Origin: JAEXZL01 sp049943125
Lineage (GTDB): Bacteria; Bacillota; Clostridia; Clostridiales; Clostridiaceae
Reading direction: 5' to 3'
Length of the DNA: 64,000 bases
Assembly (NCBI RefSeq): GCF_049943125.1
Contig: NZ_CP188040.1
Span: forward strand, 2,728,001-2,792,000
The notes under the pieces are model-generated. The model made no database searches. It was not told the origin of the DNA and saw only the letters and a program-made list of their open reading frames with translations. Shown here one piece after another: positions 1 to 9,512 of this stretch. A program made the position numbers and the translations under genes. How positions within the stretch are numbered: the stretch's first letter is position 1; every line of letters begins with the position of its first letter.

Positions 1-672
1 AAGAACAACCTCCATACCCATACGAGTCATAAGACCTACGATACCCTGAGGTACTGAAAGTGGCTTTCCATAGGAAGGGGAGTATGCCCAAGTCATAGCT
101 ATCTTCTTACCCTTAAGATTTTCCACTCCACCAAACTCATGGATAATGTGAAGCATATCAGCCATGGCTTGAGTTGGATGGTCTATATCACATTGAAGAT
201 TAACTAGGGTAGGTCTCTGCTCTAATATGCCAGCTGCATTCCCATCCTGAACGGCCTGAGAAACCTCTTTCATATAAGTGTTTCCTTTACCAATGTACAT
301 ATCATCTCTAATTCCTATAACATCTGCCATAAAGGAGATCATATTAGCTGTTTCACGAACGGTTTCTCCATGAGCAATCTGAGATTTTCCTTCATCTAAA
401 TCCTGAACCTCAAGTCCTAATAGATTGCAGGCAGAGGCAAAGCTGAAGCGGGTACGAGTTGAGTTGTCACGGAATAGAGATATTCCAAGACCGCTTTCAA
501 AAACCTTAGTGGAAATATTATTTTCTCTCATGAAGCGAAGAGCATCAGCTATGGTAAAAACAGCCTCCAGCTCGTCATCAGTCTTTTCCCAAGTTAGGAA
601 AAAGTCGTTGTTGTACATTTCCTTGAAGTTTAGCTTATTCAGCTTCTCAATATAGTCGTTTAAAGTTTTCAT
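1..672 (-). CDS. ygeW: Knotted carbamoyltransferase YgeW, 3' end off-window
   Basis: This is the N-terminal 224 residues of an aspartate/ornithine carbamoyltransferase-fold protein of the YgeW type; the C-terminus lies beyond position 1. The carbamoyl-phosphate loop reads SLFRDNSTRTRF near residue 65, and DIDHPTQAMADMLH is near residue 175. YgeW proteins sit in anaerobic purine/urate clusters and are thought to act on ureido or carbamoyl intermediates, possibly phosphorolysing them to yield carbamoyl phosphate; that role is from family context. It is the last gene seen of the leftward set ygeX, ygeY, ygeW, 84 bases after ygeY. The ATG is preceded by an AAGGGGGATTAAC ribosome binding site. Confidence 0.93.
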   Translation of the reverse strand, partial: MKTLNDYIEKLNKLNFKEMYNNDFFLTWEKTDDELEAVFTIADALRFMRENNISTKVFESGLGISLFRDNSTRTRFSFASACNLLGLEVQDLDEGKSQIAHGETVRETANMISFMADVIGIRDDMYIGKGNTYMKEVSQAVQDGNAAGILEQRPTLVNLQCDIDHPTQAMADMLHIIHEFGGVENLKGKKIAMTWAYSPSYGKPLSVPQGIVGLMTRMGMEVVL

Positions 673-756
673 GTTAATCCCCCTTAAAATTCTTTCATTA
701 TATTTAATTTCTAGGAGAGGAAGGGTAGCTCCCTCTCTTAGATTAGATGGTTTACC

Positions 757-2061
757 TTATTTAAAATACATTTCAGGTAATGCAGCATATACAGCAGCAC
801 ACTTAACAAGATCATCCTTCCAGGTCTTTTCGTTAGGTGCATGAGCCTGTGCTTCTGCTCCAGGACCAAAGCCTATAACAGGAATTCCGTTACGTCCCAT
901 GATGGAAACTCCATTGGTGGAGAATGTCCACTTATCAGTAAGAGGACGATTTATTCTGGATTCATGAGTTTCTGAGGAGCCGGATCTTGAGGTTCCATAA
1001 AGTCCCTCATAAGCTTCTTCCATGGCCTTTGTTAGCTTGTGATCCTCTGGAAGCACCCAAGTAGGGAAGTAGCATTCAATAGGATATACCAGACCTGTGA
1101 AGCTTGGTCTTTCATAGTCGTACATTGATACCTTAGCACCATATTTCTTTACAGCAGGAAGATTTCTGATTTCTTCTAAGCAGCTCTCCCAGGTCTCGCC
1201 AGCAGTCATTCTGCGATCTAAGGAGATAGAGCAGGAATCAGCAACGGCACAGCGGCTAGGGGAGGTGAAGAATATTTGAGAGGTGGTAACAGTACCTCTA
1301 CCTAAGAAGTTAGCTTCCTTCCATTCAGGATTATATTTTTCATCCAGCATTTTTACTAGACCTTTGATTTCTTTATCCTCTGCTGCATCATTTTCATTGA
1401 GATCACGGATGTTCATGAGTATTTCAGCCATCTTGTAAATAGCATTATCTCCTCTTTCTGGAGCGGAGCCGTGGCAGGAAATACCCTCAACGTCAACACG
1501 GATTTCCATACGTCCTCTTTGACCTCTATAAATACCACCATCCGTAGGCTCTGTGGAAACTACAAACTCTGGTCTGATTTTATCTTCTTTTATAATGTAC
1601 TCCCAGCATAGTCCATCACAGTCTTCCTCTTGAACGGTACCAACCACTAAGGCTGTATATTTATCTGTTAAAAGTCCTAGATCCTTCATTATTTTTGCTC
1701 CATAAACGGAGGAAACAATTCCACCAAGCTGGTCTGAAGTACCTCTTCCACCTATTTCACTATCAGTTTCATAGCCCTCATAAGGATCAAAGGACCAGTT
1801 AGCTCTATTTCCTATTCCTACAGTGTCAATATGAGCATCGAAGCCAATTAAGGTTTCACCAGTTCCCATGTATCCAAGGACATTACCCATAGGATCAATT
1901 TCTACCTTATCAAAGCCTAAGGCCTTCATCTCAGCCTCAATCCTTTTGATTACTCCTTCTTCCTCACAGCTCTCGCCAGGTATAGCCACTAAGTCTCTTA
2001 AAAACTTAGTCATGGCTGGCAAGTAGGCTTGTGATGCTTCTTTTACTTTTTCAAAATTCAT
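757..2061 (-). CDS. ygeY: YgeY family M20 peptidase-like hydrolase
   Basis: A 434-residue member of the M20 zinc hydrolase family (ArgE/DapE/carboxypeptidase G2 fold), YgeY branch. Metal-ligand motifs are visible: GFDAHIDTVG near residue 80, GRGTSDQLGG near 110, and VQEEDCDG near 150. YgeY in purine clusters is thought to hydrolyse an amide or ureido bond of a diaminopropionate-derived intermediate, upstream of YgeX. I chose the ATG at 2061 because GGGAGGG lies 6 bases before it; an in-frame TTG 15 bases earlier overlaps that ribosome binding site. A near-palindromic operator sits just upstream, between ygeX and ygeY. Confidence 0.92.
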   Translation of the reverse strand: MNFEKVKEASQAYLPAMTKFLRDLVAIPGESCEEEGVIKRIEAEMKALGFDKVEIDPMGNVLGYMGTGETLIGFDAHIDTVGIGNRANWSFDPYEGYETDSEIGGRGTSDQLGGIVSSVYGAKIMKDLGLLTDKYTALVVGTVQEEDCDGLCWEYIIKEDKIRPEFVVSTEPTDGGIYRGQRGRMEIRVDVEGISCHGSAPERGDNAIYKMAEILMNIRDLNENDAAEDKEIKGLVKMLDEKYNPEWKEANFLGRGTVTTSQIFFTSPSRCAVADSCSISLDRRMTAGETWESCLEEIRNLPAVKKYGAKVSMYDYERPSFTGLVYPIECYFPTWVLPEDHKLTKAMEEAYEGLYGTSRSGSSETHESRINRPLTDKWTFSTNGVSIMGRNGIPVIGFGPGAEAQAHAPNEKTWKDDLVKCAAVYAALPEMYFK

Positions 2062-2084
2062 ATTAAACCCTCCCAATAGGTATT

Positions 2085-2106
2085 ATAGTTTGATTAATCA
2101 ATCTAA
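2085..2106. promoter_or_regulatory. Putative TetR operator, site 1
   Basis: The core TTGATTAATCAA (2090-2101) is a perfect 12-bp palindrome. The flanks on the minus strand (TTAGA on the left, ACTAT on the right) extend it to about 20 of 22 matches with an ideal 22-bp palindrome. The same motif occurs at 3639-3660 and 13625-13646. It lies in the ygeX-ygeY gap, about 30 bases before the ygeY start, so it could control ygeY-ygeW separately. Confidence 0.6.
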
Positions 2107-2132
2107 TTCACTGAAAAAAATATAATGCTATT

Positions 2133-3341
2133 TTAGTAATACTGTTTTCCTTCCCAAACGATTTCCTTATATCTATCAGGATCTGTATCGCCTTCTGTGG
2201 AGAAGAGCAGTACCTTTGATTGTTCATTAAGCTCCAGAGCTGTTTTTAAAGGCTCAAGCTCTGCCATGGTCATTATAGAGTATAGAGCAGCAAAGCCAGC
2301 AGCTCCTGATTCCCCTGATACTACCTGTGGATCACCCTTTATAGGGGCACTGAGAATTCTCATAGCCTTTGCAGCAGCCCAGTCTGGTAAGGAAATAAAG
2401 GCGGTGGAATGATTCTTTAATATGTCCCAGGAGATTGTATTTGGTTCTCCACAGGCAAGACCAGCCATTATAGTTTCCATATCACCGGTAACGATTCTTT
2501 CCTTGCCATCTCCAGCAACAGCACCCTTGTACAGACAATCTGCTGCTTCGGCTTCTACAATTACTACCTTTGGTGGATTATTAGGGTATCTATTGGTGAA
2601 GTATCCCTGAACAGCTCCTGCTAGAGAACCAACCCCGGCTTGTACAAATATATGAGTAGGGGCTTCGATTCCTGCTTCTGCTAGCTGCTCATCAGCCTCC
2701 ATGGCCATTGTTCCATAGCCCTGCATGATCCAGGAGGGGATTTCCTCATAGCCTTCCCAGGCCGTGTCCTGAACTACTACTCCATTAGGAGTTTTTGCTG
2801 CTTCTGCTGCAGCCATTCTTACACATTCATCGTAGTTGACCTCTTCTATGGTAGCCTTTGCTCCTTCAGCTATTATGTTATTAAGTCTTGTGAGGGTAGA
2901 GCCCTTAGGCATATAAACCACTGACTTTTGCCCCAGCTTATTTGCTGCCCAGGCAACACCTCGACCATGGTTACCATCGGTAGCTGTGAAGAAGGTGGCT
3001 TGACCGAATTCTTCTCTTAACTGTGGAGAGGTAAGAGTATCAAAGTCCAGCTCTGCAACATCTCTTCCAGTTTCCTTAGCTATGTACCTAGCCATGGAAA
3101 AGGATCCACCAAGAACCTTAAAGGCATTGAGTCCAAAACGATAGGATTCATCCTTAATGAAAATACTAGCAAGGCCCAAGTGTTCTGACATCCTTCTTAG
3201 ATCTGCAAGAGGTGTCTTTTCATAACCTGGTATGGTTTTATGAAAGCCTCTAGCTTTTTTTACTTCCTCTAAAGCCATAACCTTTAGGCTTTCATCGTTA
3301 GTTTTAGTCATAGAATTTAAAGTCCATTTAATATTTTTCAT
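2133..3341 (-). CDS. ygeX: 2,3-diaminopropionate ammonia-lyase
   Basis: A 402-residue PLP enzyme of fold type II. The PLP lysine lies in the segment YRFGLNAFKVLGG (residues about 67-79), and the phosphate-binding glycine loop is in QAGVGSLAGAVQG (near 235-247). Family knowledge: YgeX converts 2,3-diaminopropionate to pyruvate and two ammonia through a 2-aminoacrylate intermediate, the last carbon-yielding step of anaerobic urate degradation. The ATG follows GAGGTAATTA. It is the first gene of the leftward ygeX-ygeY-ygeW set and is divergent from ssnA. The ridA gene at 12.2 kb fits as its detoxifying partner. Confidence 0.95.
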   Translation of the reverse strand: MKNIKWTLNSMTKTNDESLKVMALEEVKKARGFHKTIPGYEKTPLADLRRMSEHLGLASIFIKDESYRFGLNAFKVLGGSFSMARYIAKETGRDVAELDFDTLTSPQLREEFGQATFFTATDGNHGRGVAWAANKLGQKSVVYMPKGSTLTRLNNIIAEGAKATIEEVNYDECVRMAAAEAAKTPNGVVVQDTAWEGYEEIPSWIMQGYGTMAMEADEQLAEAGIEAPTHIFVQAGVGSLAGAVQGYFTNRYPNNPPKVVIVEAEAADCLYKGAVAGDGKERIVTGDMETIMAGLACGEPNTISWDILKNHSTAFISLPDWAAAKAMRILSAPIKGDPQVVSGESGAAGFAALYSIMTMAELEPLKTALELNEQSKVLLFSTEGDTDPDRYKEIVWEGKQYY

Positions 3342-3379
3342 TAATTACCTCCTCATAAAAAGGAATGCTCCTGACTATT

Positions 3380-3557
3380 TATTAACAAATTTATACGTTT
3401 TCATAATAGCATATTTAAATTATATATCAAGTTCTTTTTCAAAAGAATTCGGTAAATAAAAAATTTTCAATTAATATTGCTTTTTTCTAGCCCTTGGTGT
3501 TAGTATAAAAATATACAGGGATAAATTCCTGAGGATAAAGTATTAACAAATTTATAC
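3380..3557. repeat. Pair of 17-bp direct repeats in the divergent promoter region
   Basis: The sequence TATTAACAAATTTATAC occurs exactly at 3380-3396 and again at 3541-3557, in the same orientation, with starts 161 bases apart. One copy lies near ygeX and the other towards ssnA. Paired identical motifs in a divergent promoter suggest binding sites for a regulator other than the TetR protein; this is inference. Confidence 0.5.
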
Positions 3558-3638
3558 AAAAATTAGTGAAAAGTTTAAGTAGGAATTGGATTAAATAACA
3601 TCTTTCATTGTTAAAAATTTAATTTTTTTTGATACTTA

Positions 3639-3660
3639 TTTGATTGATTAATCAAACTAA
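3639..3660. promoter_or_regulatory. Putative TetR operator, site 2
   Basis: The core TTGATTAATCAA is at 3644-3655, with flanks TTTGA and ACTAA, about 20 of 22 matches to the same palindrome seen at 2085 and 13625. It lies about 60 bases before the ssnA ATG, where it could block the rightward ssnA-ygfK-hyuA-xdh transcript. Confidence 0.65.
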
Positions 3661-3717
3661 GAACCATAGAACTTGAGATTCGGCCATTTAAGTATAAAGA
3701 TAACGGGGGAGAATAAT

Positions 3718-5049
3718 ATGTTTTTATTTGTAAATGGAAAGGTTATCACCAGAGATGACAAGAGACCCTTAATAGAAAATGGAGCTGTTGCAGTGCAGGG
3801 AAATGAAATTCTTAAGGTTGGGGCTGAAGAAAGCCTCCGAAAAGAATTTCCAGAGGCAGAGCTTATCGATGCTAGAGGCGGACTCATAATGCCGGGACTA
3901 ATAAATACACATAACCATATCTATAGTGCTATGGCTAGAGGCTTATCAATAAATGGCTATAATCCTCAGGGCTTCTTAGATATTCTAGATGGAATGTGGT
4001 GGACAATAGATAGACATCTTACCTTAGAGCAGACAAGACAAAGTGCTATAGCTACTTATATTGACTGCATAAAAAATGGAGTAACTACAGTATTTGATCA
4101 CCATGCAAGCTTTGGTACTGTAGCTGATAGCCTCTTCACCATTGCCGATGCAGCAGAGGAGCTGGGAGTTCGTACATGCCTCTGCTATGAGGTGTCCGAT
4201 AGGGATGGAAAGGAAAAGACCAGGGCAGCTATTAAAGAAAATGCTGATTTTATTAGATATACAGAGGGTAAGAAGGAGGATATGCTTAAGGGAATGATGG
4301 GACTTCATGCCTCCTTTACTATATCTGATGAAACCTTTGCCCTATGTAGAGAAAACACTCCTGATAATGTGGGCTATCATATTCATGTGGCAGAAGGAAT
4401 AGAAGATCTTCACCATTCCTTAAAGCACTATGGCAAGAGAGTTGTGAACAGGCTTATGGACCTGGGAATCTTAGGACCTAAGACCATAACTGCTCACTGC
4501 ATCTATGTTAATCCTCAGGAGATGGACCTATTAAAGGAGACAGATACCATGGTGGTTCATAATCCTGAATCTAATATGGGAAATGCCTGCGGATGTCCTC
4601 CAACCCTAGAGCTTTACAAGAGAGGCGTATTATCAGGCCTTGGTACCGATGGCTATACCAATGATATGTTCGAATCCTACAAGGTTGCAAATTTACTACA
4701 TAAGCATTCCTTATGCGACGCTACCGTAGCCTGGGGAGAGATACCATCAATGCTTTTTGACGGAAACAGAAGAATTGCCAATAGATATTTTGAAAAACCT
4801 TTAGGAATATTAAAGGAGGGAGCTGCCGCCGATGTGGTAATTGCAGATTATAACCCTCTTACACCTTTAACTGCTGACAATATAAACGGTCACATGCTTT
4901 TTGGACTAAATGGAAGCAAGATTGTAACTACCATGATCAATGGAAAATTGCTTATGAAGGATAGAGAGCTTTTACACATTGATGAGGCTAAGGCCATGGC
5001 AGAATGCAGAGAACAGGCAGAGCTTTTGAAAAAAAGTATTAATGGATAG
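3718..5049 (+). CDS. ssnA: SsnA family amidohydrolase
   Basis: A 443-residue metal-dependent amidohydrolase of the SsnA/guanine deaminase-like superfamily. The first metal motif THNH is at residues 64-67, HIHVAEG is near 230, and the LGTDGYTND aspartate segment is near 318. SsnA members belong to selenium-linked purine clusters and probably hydrolyse a purine-derived ring or formimino intermediate; the exact substrate is not readable from sequence. The ATG at 3718 follows GGGGGAGAATAAT; an earlier in-frame TTG at 3673 lacks a ribosome binding site. It heads the operon with ygfK and hyuA, only 14 bases apart from ygfK. Confidence 0.92.
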   Translation: MFLFVNGKVITRDDKRPLIENGAVAVQGNEILKVGAEESLRKEFPEAELIDARGGLIMPGLINTHNHIYSAMARGLSINGYNPQGFLDILDGMWWTIDRHLTLEQTRQSAIATYIDCIKNGVTTVFDHHASFGTVADSLFTIADAAEELGVRTCLCYEVSDRDGKEKTRAAIKENADFIRYTEGKKEDMLKGMMGLHASFTISDETFALCRENTPDNVGYHIHVAEGIEDLHHSLKHYGKRVVNRLMDLGILGPKTITAHCIYVNPQEMDLLKETDTMVVHNPESNMGNACGCPPTLELYKRGVLSGLGTDGYTNDMFESYKVANLLHKHSLCDATVAWGEIPSMLFDGNRRIANRYFEKPLGILKEGAAADVVIADYNPLTPLTADNINGHMLFGLNGSKIVTTMINGKLLMKDRELLHIDEAKAMAECREQAELLKKSING

Positions 5050-5063
5050 GAGAGAAGAAAGCT

Positions 5064-8000
5064 ATGGGAGATAGGATGACACCCATTCCCTTTAAAAATT
5101 TAATGGAATGGATATTTAAGGAAAAGAAGAAAACAGGAAGAGTCTTTGGAATTTATAAGCCCTTTGTAAAGGAAAAGGAACAGTTCATAAATATCTTCAA
5201 TGAGAAGATAGAAACACCCTTTGGTCCTGCAGCAGGGCCAAGCACCCAGCTAGCGCAGAATATAATAGCAGCCTATTATTCAGGAAGCCGCTTCTTTGAG
5301 CTAAAGACTGTGCAGATACTTGATGGAGAGGATCTCCCAGTTAATAAGCCTTGTATCCTGGCAGAGGATGAAGGCTATAACTGTGAATGGTCTACAGAGC
5401 TCAGGGTTCCTGAGGCTTATGAGGAATATGTAAAGGCTTGGTTTGCTTTAAAGGTAATCTCAAGAGAGTTTAACCTAGGGGCAGAGGATGGCTTTGTATT
5501 CAATATGAGTGTTGGCTATGACCTGGCAGGAATCAAATCAGAGAAGATTGATACCTTCATAGAAGGCTTGAAAAATGCAGAAAACACTCCTATATGGAAG
5601 GAATGCATGGCTTACCTTAAGGAGAATATTGACTCCTTTAACAATATAGATATGAGCTTTGTAGAGGGAATATCCCCTAAGATATGTACCTCCATCACCG
5701 TTTCTACCCTTCATGGATGTCCTCCTCAGGAAATTGAGAGTATTGGACAGTATCTCATAAAGGAAAAGCACCTAAATACCTTTATTAAATGCAATCCAAC
5801 CCTTTTAGGCTATGAGAAGGCTAGAAAGATAATGGATGATATGGGCTATGATTATGTGGCCTTTGGAGATTTTCATTTTAAGGATGACCTTCAATTTGAG
5901 GATGCAGTCCCAATGCTTAAAAGGCTGCAGGCCCTGGCAGATACGGAAGGAGTAGAATTTGGAGTTAAGATAACCAATACCTTCCCTGTGGATGTTACAA
6001 GGAATGAGCTTCCCAGTGAGGAAATGTATATGTCTGGTCGCTCCCTCTGTGTCCTTTCCTTATCCGTAGCTCATAAGCTTTCTGAGGCCTTTAATGGAAA
6101 GCTGAGAATATCCTACTCTGGTGGTGCGGATTACTTTAATATAGAGGAAATCTATAACCTGGGTATATATCCTATAACCCTCGCTACCTATTTCCTTAAG
6201 ACCGGTGGAATATTAAGAGGAACTCAGATTGCAGAGCAGCTTGAAAACCTTGAGTATAACACCACTGATAGAGTAGATGTGGATAAGCTTTATTCCTTCA
6301 TTGAAGGATTAAAAGTGAATAAACGCTATAGAAAGAGCATAAAACCACTTCCTTCAAGGAAGATAAATAAAAAGGTTCCTCTATTTGACTGCTTCATCGC
6401 ACCATGCAGCTATCAGTGTCCTATAAATCAGGATATTCCAACCTATATCAAGCTTCAGGGAGAAAATAAAGCCTTAGAAGCTCTTAGGGTGATAGTAGAT
6501 AAAAATCCACTACCTTTTATCACTGGAACTATCTGCAGTCATACCTGTATGAATAAGTGCACCAGAAATTTTTACGAGGAATCGGTTAACATAAGAAGCA
6601 CCAAGCTAAAGGCAGCAGAAGAGGGCTATCAGGAGCTTATAAAGGAGTTAAAGCCACTACCAAACCTTAAAAATAAGAAGGTTGCTGTAGTTGGAGGAGG
6701 TCCTGGAGGAATAGCTGCTTCATACTTCCTAGCTAGAGAAGGTGCTGAGGTTAAGGTCTTTGAAAAGAAAGAAAATATAGGTGGAGTTATCACTAATGTA
6801 GTGCCTGAATTTAGAATAGCTAAGGAGGCTGCAGATAAGGATATATCCCTGGCAAGAGCTTTAGGAGTGGAGTTTGAGACTAATCATCCTATAAATTCCC
6901 TAGAAGAGCTTAAGGCCTTAGGCTATGAAGAGGTAATATTAGCTGTGGGAGCCTATAAGGGTACCCCTCTTAATATAGGCTGCAGCAATGAAATGAATGC
7001 CATAGAATTTTTAGAAGCCTGTAGAAAGGCTCCAGAAACTATCACCTTTGGAAAGAATGTTGTGATAGTGGGAGCTGGAAACACCGCTATGGATGCTGCT
7101 AGGGCAGCTAAAAGAGGTGAAGGTGTAGAAAACGTATATGTTGTATATCGCCGTACTAAAAAGTATATGCCTGCCGATGAGGAAGAGCTGGAGCTGGCCT
7201 TAGAGGAAGGAGTAATATTCTTAGAGCTCCTAGCACCAGCTAGCTGGAGAGAAGGTAAGCTCCTATGCAATAAGGTTGTTTTAGGAGAGATGGATGCCTC
7301 AGGAAGACAGAAGCCTGTGGTTACAGAAGCCTTGGTAGAGGTGCCCTGCGACTTACTGGTGGCAGCTCTAGGTGAAAAGGTTGACGGCTCCTACTATGAA
7401 AGTCTTGGACTTCAGATAAATTCCAGAGGCTATGCAGTAATCCATCCTGAAACTATGGAAGGCTCAATTCCAGGAGTTTATGTGGTAGGGGATGGAGCAA
7501 ATGGTCCAGCTACAGTAGTTGAGGCCATAAGAGATGCAAATAAGGCTGCTAATTCTATAATGAATATTCTTCCTAGATTAGAGATAAGACAGCAGCAGTC
7601 AATGGAACCTCTTATGAAGAAGGGTATAGTACTTCCAGCAGAGGAAGCTTCTAATGAAGCAGAGCGCTGCTTAGAATGTAATGTTATCTGTGAGGCTTGT
7701 ACAGAAGTATGTCCTAATAGAGCAAATGTTTCTATAGCAGTTCCTGGAAATAGAATGGCTACAATAATTCATGTAGACTATATGTGCAATGAGTGTGGAA
7801 ACTGCAGGAGCTTCTGCCCTTATGACAGTGCTCCATATAAGGATAAGCTTACCCTCTTTAATAACAAAGAGGATATGCTAAACAGCGATAATCAGGGCTT
7901 TACCCTTTTAGATGAAAACGAGAAGACCTTTTTGATTCGCTTAGGGGGACAGTTAAAGGAGATAAAACTCTTTGATGAGGCTTCCTTAAACAAGGAGCTT

Positions 8001-8072
8001 ACACTGGAGAAAGAGATTAGAAATTTAATCTCCACGGTTTATCATAACTATAGTTATTTATTGATGAAATAA
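5064..8072 (+). CDS. ygfK: YgfK: FeS/flavin oxidoreductase of urate/purine degradation
   Basis: A 1002-residue multidomain reductase, close to the usual length of YgfK. The N-terminal part resembles dihydropyrimidine/dihydroorotate dehydrogenases (FGPAAGPSTQLAQN near residue 52). The centre is a GltD-like NAD(P)H/FAD module with VAVVGGGPGGIAAS near 540 and VVIVGAGNTAMDAAR near 660. The C-terminus carries two clusters of 4Fe-4S cysteines (CLECNVICEACTEVC near 870 and CNECGNCRSFC near 907). Family knowledge links it to anaerobic urate/purine catabolism. It could exchange electrons with the downstream xanthine dehydrogenase, for which no separate FAD subunit is seen here. A second in-frame ATG at 5076 also has a good ribosome binding site. 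Confidence 0.94.
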   Translation: MGDRMTPIPFKNLMEWIFKEKKKTGRVFGIYKPFVKEKEQFINIFNEKIETPFGPAAGPSTQLAQNIIAAYYSGSRFFELKTVQILDGEDLPVNKPCILAEDEGYNCEWSTELRVPEAYEEYVKAWFALKVISREFNLGAEDGFVFNMSVGYDLAGIKSEKIDTFIEGLKNAENTPIWKECMAYLKENIDSFNNIDMSFVEGISPKICTSITVSTLHGCPPQEIESIGQYLIKEKHLNTFIKCNPTLLGYEKARKIMDDMGYDYVAFGDFHFKDDLQFEDAVPMLKRLQALADTEGVEFGVKITNTFPVDVTRNELPSEEMYMSGRSLCVLSLSVAHKLSEAFNGKLRISYSGGADYFNIEEIYNLGIYPITLATYFLKTGGILRGTQIAEQLENLEYNTTDRVDVDKLYSFIEGLKVNKRYRKSIKPLPSRKINKKVPLFDCFIAPCSYQCPINQDIPTYIKLQGENKALEALRVIVDKNPLPFITGTICSHTCMNKCTRNFYEESVNIRSTKLKAAEEGYQELIKELKPLPNLKNKKVAVVGGGPGGIAASYFLAREGAEVKVFEKKENIGGVITNVVPEFRIAKEAADKDISLARALGVEFETNHPINSLEELKALGYEEVILAVGAYKGTPLNIGCSNEMNAIEFLEACRKAPETITFGKNVVIVGAGNTAMDAARAAKRGEGVENVYVVYRRTKKYMPADEEELELALEEGVIFLELLAPASWREGKLLCNKVVLGEMDASGRQKPVVTEALVEVPCDLLVAALGEKVDGSYYESLGLQINSRGYAVIHPETMEGSIPGVYVVGDGANGPATVVEAIRDANKAANSIMNILPRLEIRQQQSMEPLMKKGIVLPAEEASNEAERCLECNVICEACTEVCPNRANVSIAVPGNRMATIIHVDYMCNECGNCRSFCPYDSAPYKDKLTLFNNKEDMLNSDNQGFTLLDENEKTFLIRLGGQLKEIKLFDEASLNKELTLEKEIRNLISTVYHNYSYLLMK

Positions 8073-8096
8073 ATTATTAAAAGAGGCGTGAAGAAT

Positions 8097-9473
8097 ATGG
8101 ATATTATTCTTAAGGGAGGAGAAATAGTAGCTCCTCAGGGAAGTAAACGAGCTGATGTGGAAATTAAGGATGGGAAGATAGCTAGAATAGGAGAGGATTT
8201 ATCCTCTCCTGAGGCTAGAATTATCGATGTACAGGGAAAGTTACTTTTTCCAGGGTTTATTGATACCCATACTCATTTTAAGCTGGACGCTGGAGACTTT
8301 TTTACCGCTGATGATTTTTATACTGGTACAAAGGCAGCCATAGCAGGCGGTACAACAATGGTACTGGATTTTGCTACACAGAACAAAGGAGAAACCTTAA
8401 GTGAAGCTTTAGAAATCTGGTATAAAAAAGCTGAAAATCAAGCAAGCTGTGATTACAGCTTCCACATGTCTATCAGTGAGTGGACTCCTGAAATCTTAGA
8501 GGAGCTAAAGACTATGACTGAGGAGGGGATTACCTCCTATAAGCTCTATATGGCCTATGACAATTTAAAGGTTAGGGATAACGAGATATTAGAAATCCTT
8601 AAGGCTGTGAAGGAACAGGGGGGAATCATAGGGGTTCACTGTGAAAATGGAGATCTCATCAATGAGCTTATTAGAGAGGAAAAGGAAAAGGGGAATTTAT
8701 CCCCTAAGGCCCATCCTGTCTCAAGGCCTGATGAGATAGAGGCAGAAGCTGTGAATCGATTATTAACCATTGCTCGTCTTGCAGAGTCTCCTGTAAATAT
8801 AGTTCACTTAAGCAGTGCTTTGGGCTATAAGGTGATAGAAAGGGCAAGGCTTGAGGGACAGAAGGTATATGTGGAAACCTGTCCTCAATATCTCCTCCTT
8901 GATGATTCAAAGTATCTTTTAGAGGACTTTGAGAGTGCCAAATATGTTTTATCTCCTCCCCTTAGAAAGGAAAAGGACATAGCTACCTTGTGGCAGGCTA
9001 TGAGGGAAGGAAAAATAGAAACCATAGGTACGGACCACTGCAGCTTTAATTTTAAAGGTCAGAAGGAAAGAGGTCTTATGGATTTTTCCAAAATACCTAA
9101 TGGTATGCCAGGGGTGGAGCATCGTCCAGTGCTTCTATATACCTTCGGTGTTAAGGAAGGAATATTAAGTAAGGAACAGCTCTGTGCCCTTTTATCCACC
9201 AATGCTGCTAAGCTTTTTGGAATGTATCCTCAAAAGGGAGCTATAGCCGAGGGTAGTGATGGAGATATAGTGGTTTGGGATCCTGAATATAATGGAAGGA
9301 TAACTAAGGAGGAGCAGCTTCAGAACGTTGACTATACCCCTTATGAGGGAATGGAAACCTTCGGAAGAGCAGAATATGTATTCTTGAGAGGAATTCCTGT
9401 AGTAGAGCAGGGCAAGCTTCTCATAGAAAACCAGGGAAAATTTATCCCAAGAGGAAGAACTCAAGAATTATAA
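8097..9473 (+). CDS. hyuA: Dihydropyrimidinase/D-hydantoinase-type cyclic amidase
   Basis: A 458-residue cyclic amidohydrolase of the hydantoinase family. Visible metal and carboxylated-lysine motifs are DTHTHF near residue 57, TSYKLYMAYD near 148, GVHCENG near 180, VHLSSALG near 237 and GTDHCSF near 313. In purine clusters the homologous HyuA opens a hydantoin-like or dihydropyrimidine-like ring. I chose the ATG at 8097 with GAGG 10 bases upstream; a GTG at 8088 sits too close to that ribosome binding site. It is 24 bases after ygfK in the same operon. Confidence 0.92.
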   Translation: MDIILKGGEIVAPQGSKRADVEIKDGKIARIGEDLSSPEARIIDVQGKLLFPGFIDTHTHFKLDAGDFFTADDFYTGTKAAIAGGTTMVLDFATQNKGETLSEALEIWYKKAENQASCDYSFHMSISEWTPEILEELKTMTEEGITSYKLYMAYDNLKVRDNEILEILKAVKEQGGIIGVHCENGDLINELIREEKEKGNLSPKAHPVSRPDEIEAEAVNRLLTIARLAESPVNIVHLSSALGYKVIERARLEGQKVYVETCPQYLLLDDSKYLLEDFESAKYVLSPPLRKEKDIATLWQAMREGKIETIGTDHCSFNFKGQKERGLMDFSKIPNGMPGVEHRPVLLYTFGVKEGILSKEQLCALLSTNAAKLFGMYPQKGAIAEGSDGDIVVWDPEYNGRITKEEQLQNVDYTPYEGMETFGRAEYVFLRGIPVVEQGKLLIENQGKFIPRGRTQEL

Positions 9474-9512
9474 ATAATAATATGTGTAAGGTCACAGGAA
9501 AGGAAAATTCAT

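Larger units (their letters stand above)
3342..3717. other. Divergent regulatory region between ygeX and ssnA
   Basis: This gap of about 375 bases is AT-rich and holds no convincing reading frame. It contains two identical 17-bp direct repeats (3380-3396 and 3541-3557) and a TetR-type palindrome next to the ssnA start. It must carry the promoters for both the leftward and rightward purine operons. I could not assign confident -35/-10 pairs or a sigma-54 promoter. Confidence 0.7.

Noticed and set aside
6953..7270. Antisense frame inside ygfK, and similar frames opposite moaA, accA, fabF and the ABC ATPase
   Set aside because: They have no ribosome binding sites or recognisable motifs and lie fully opposite well-supported genes.
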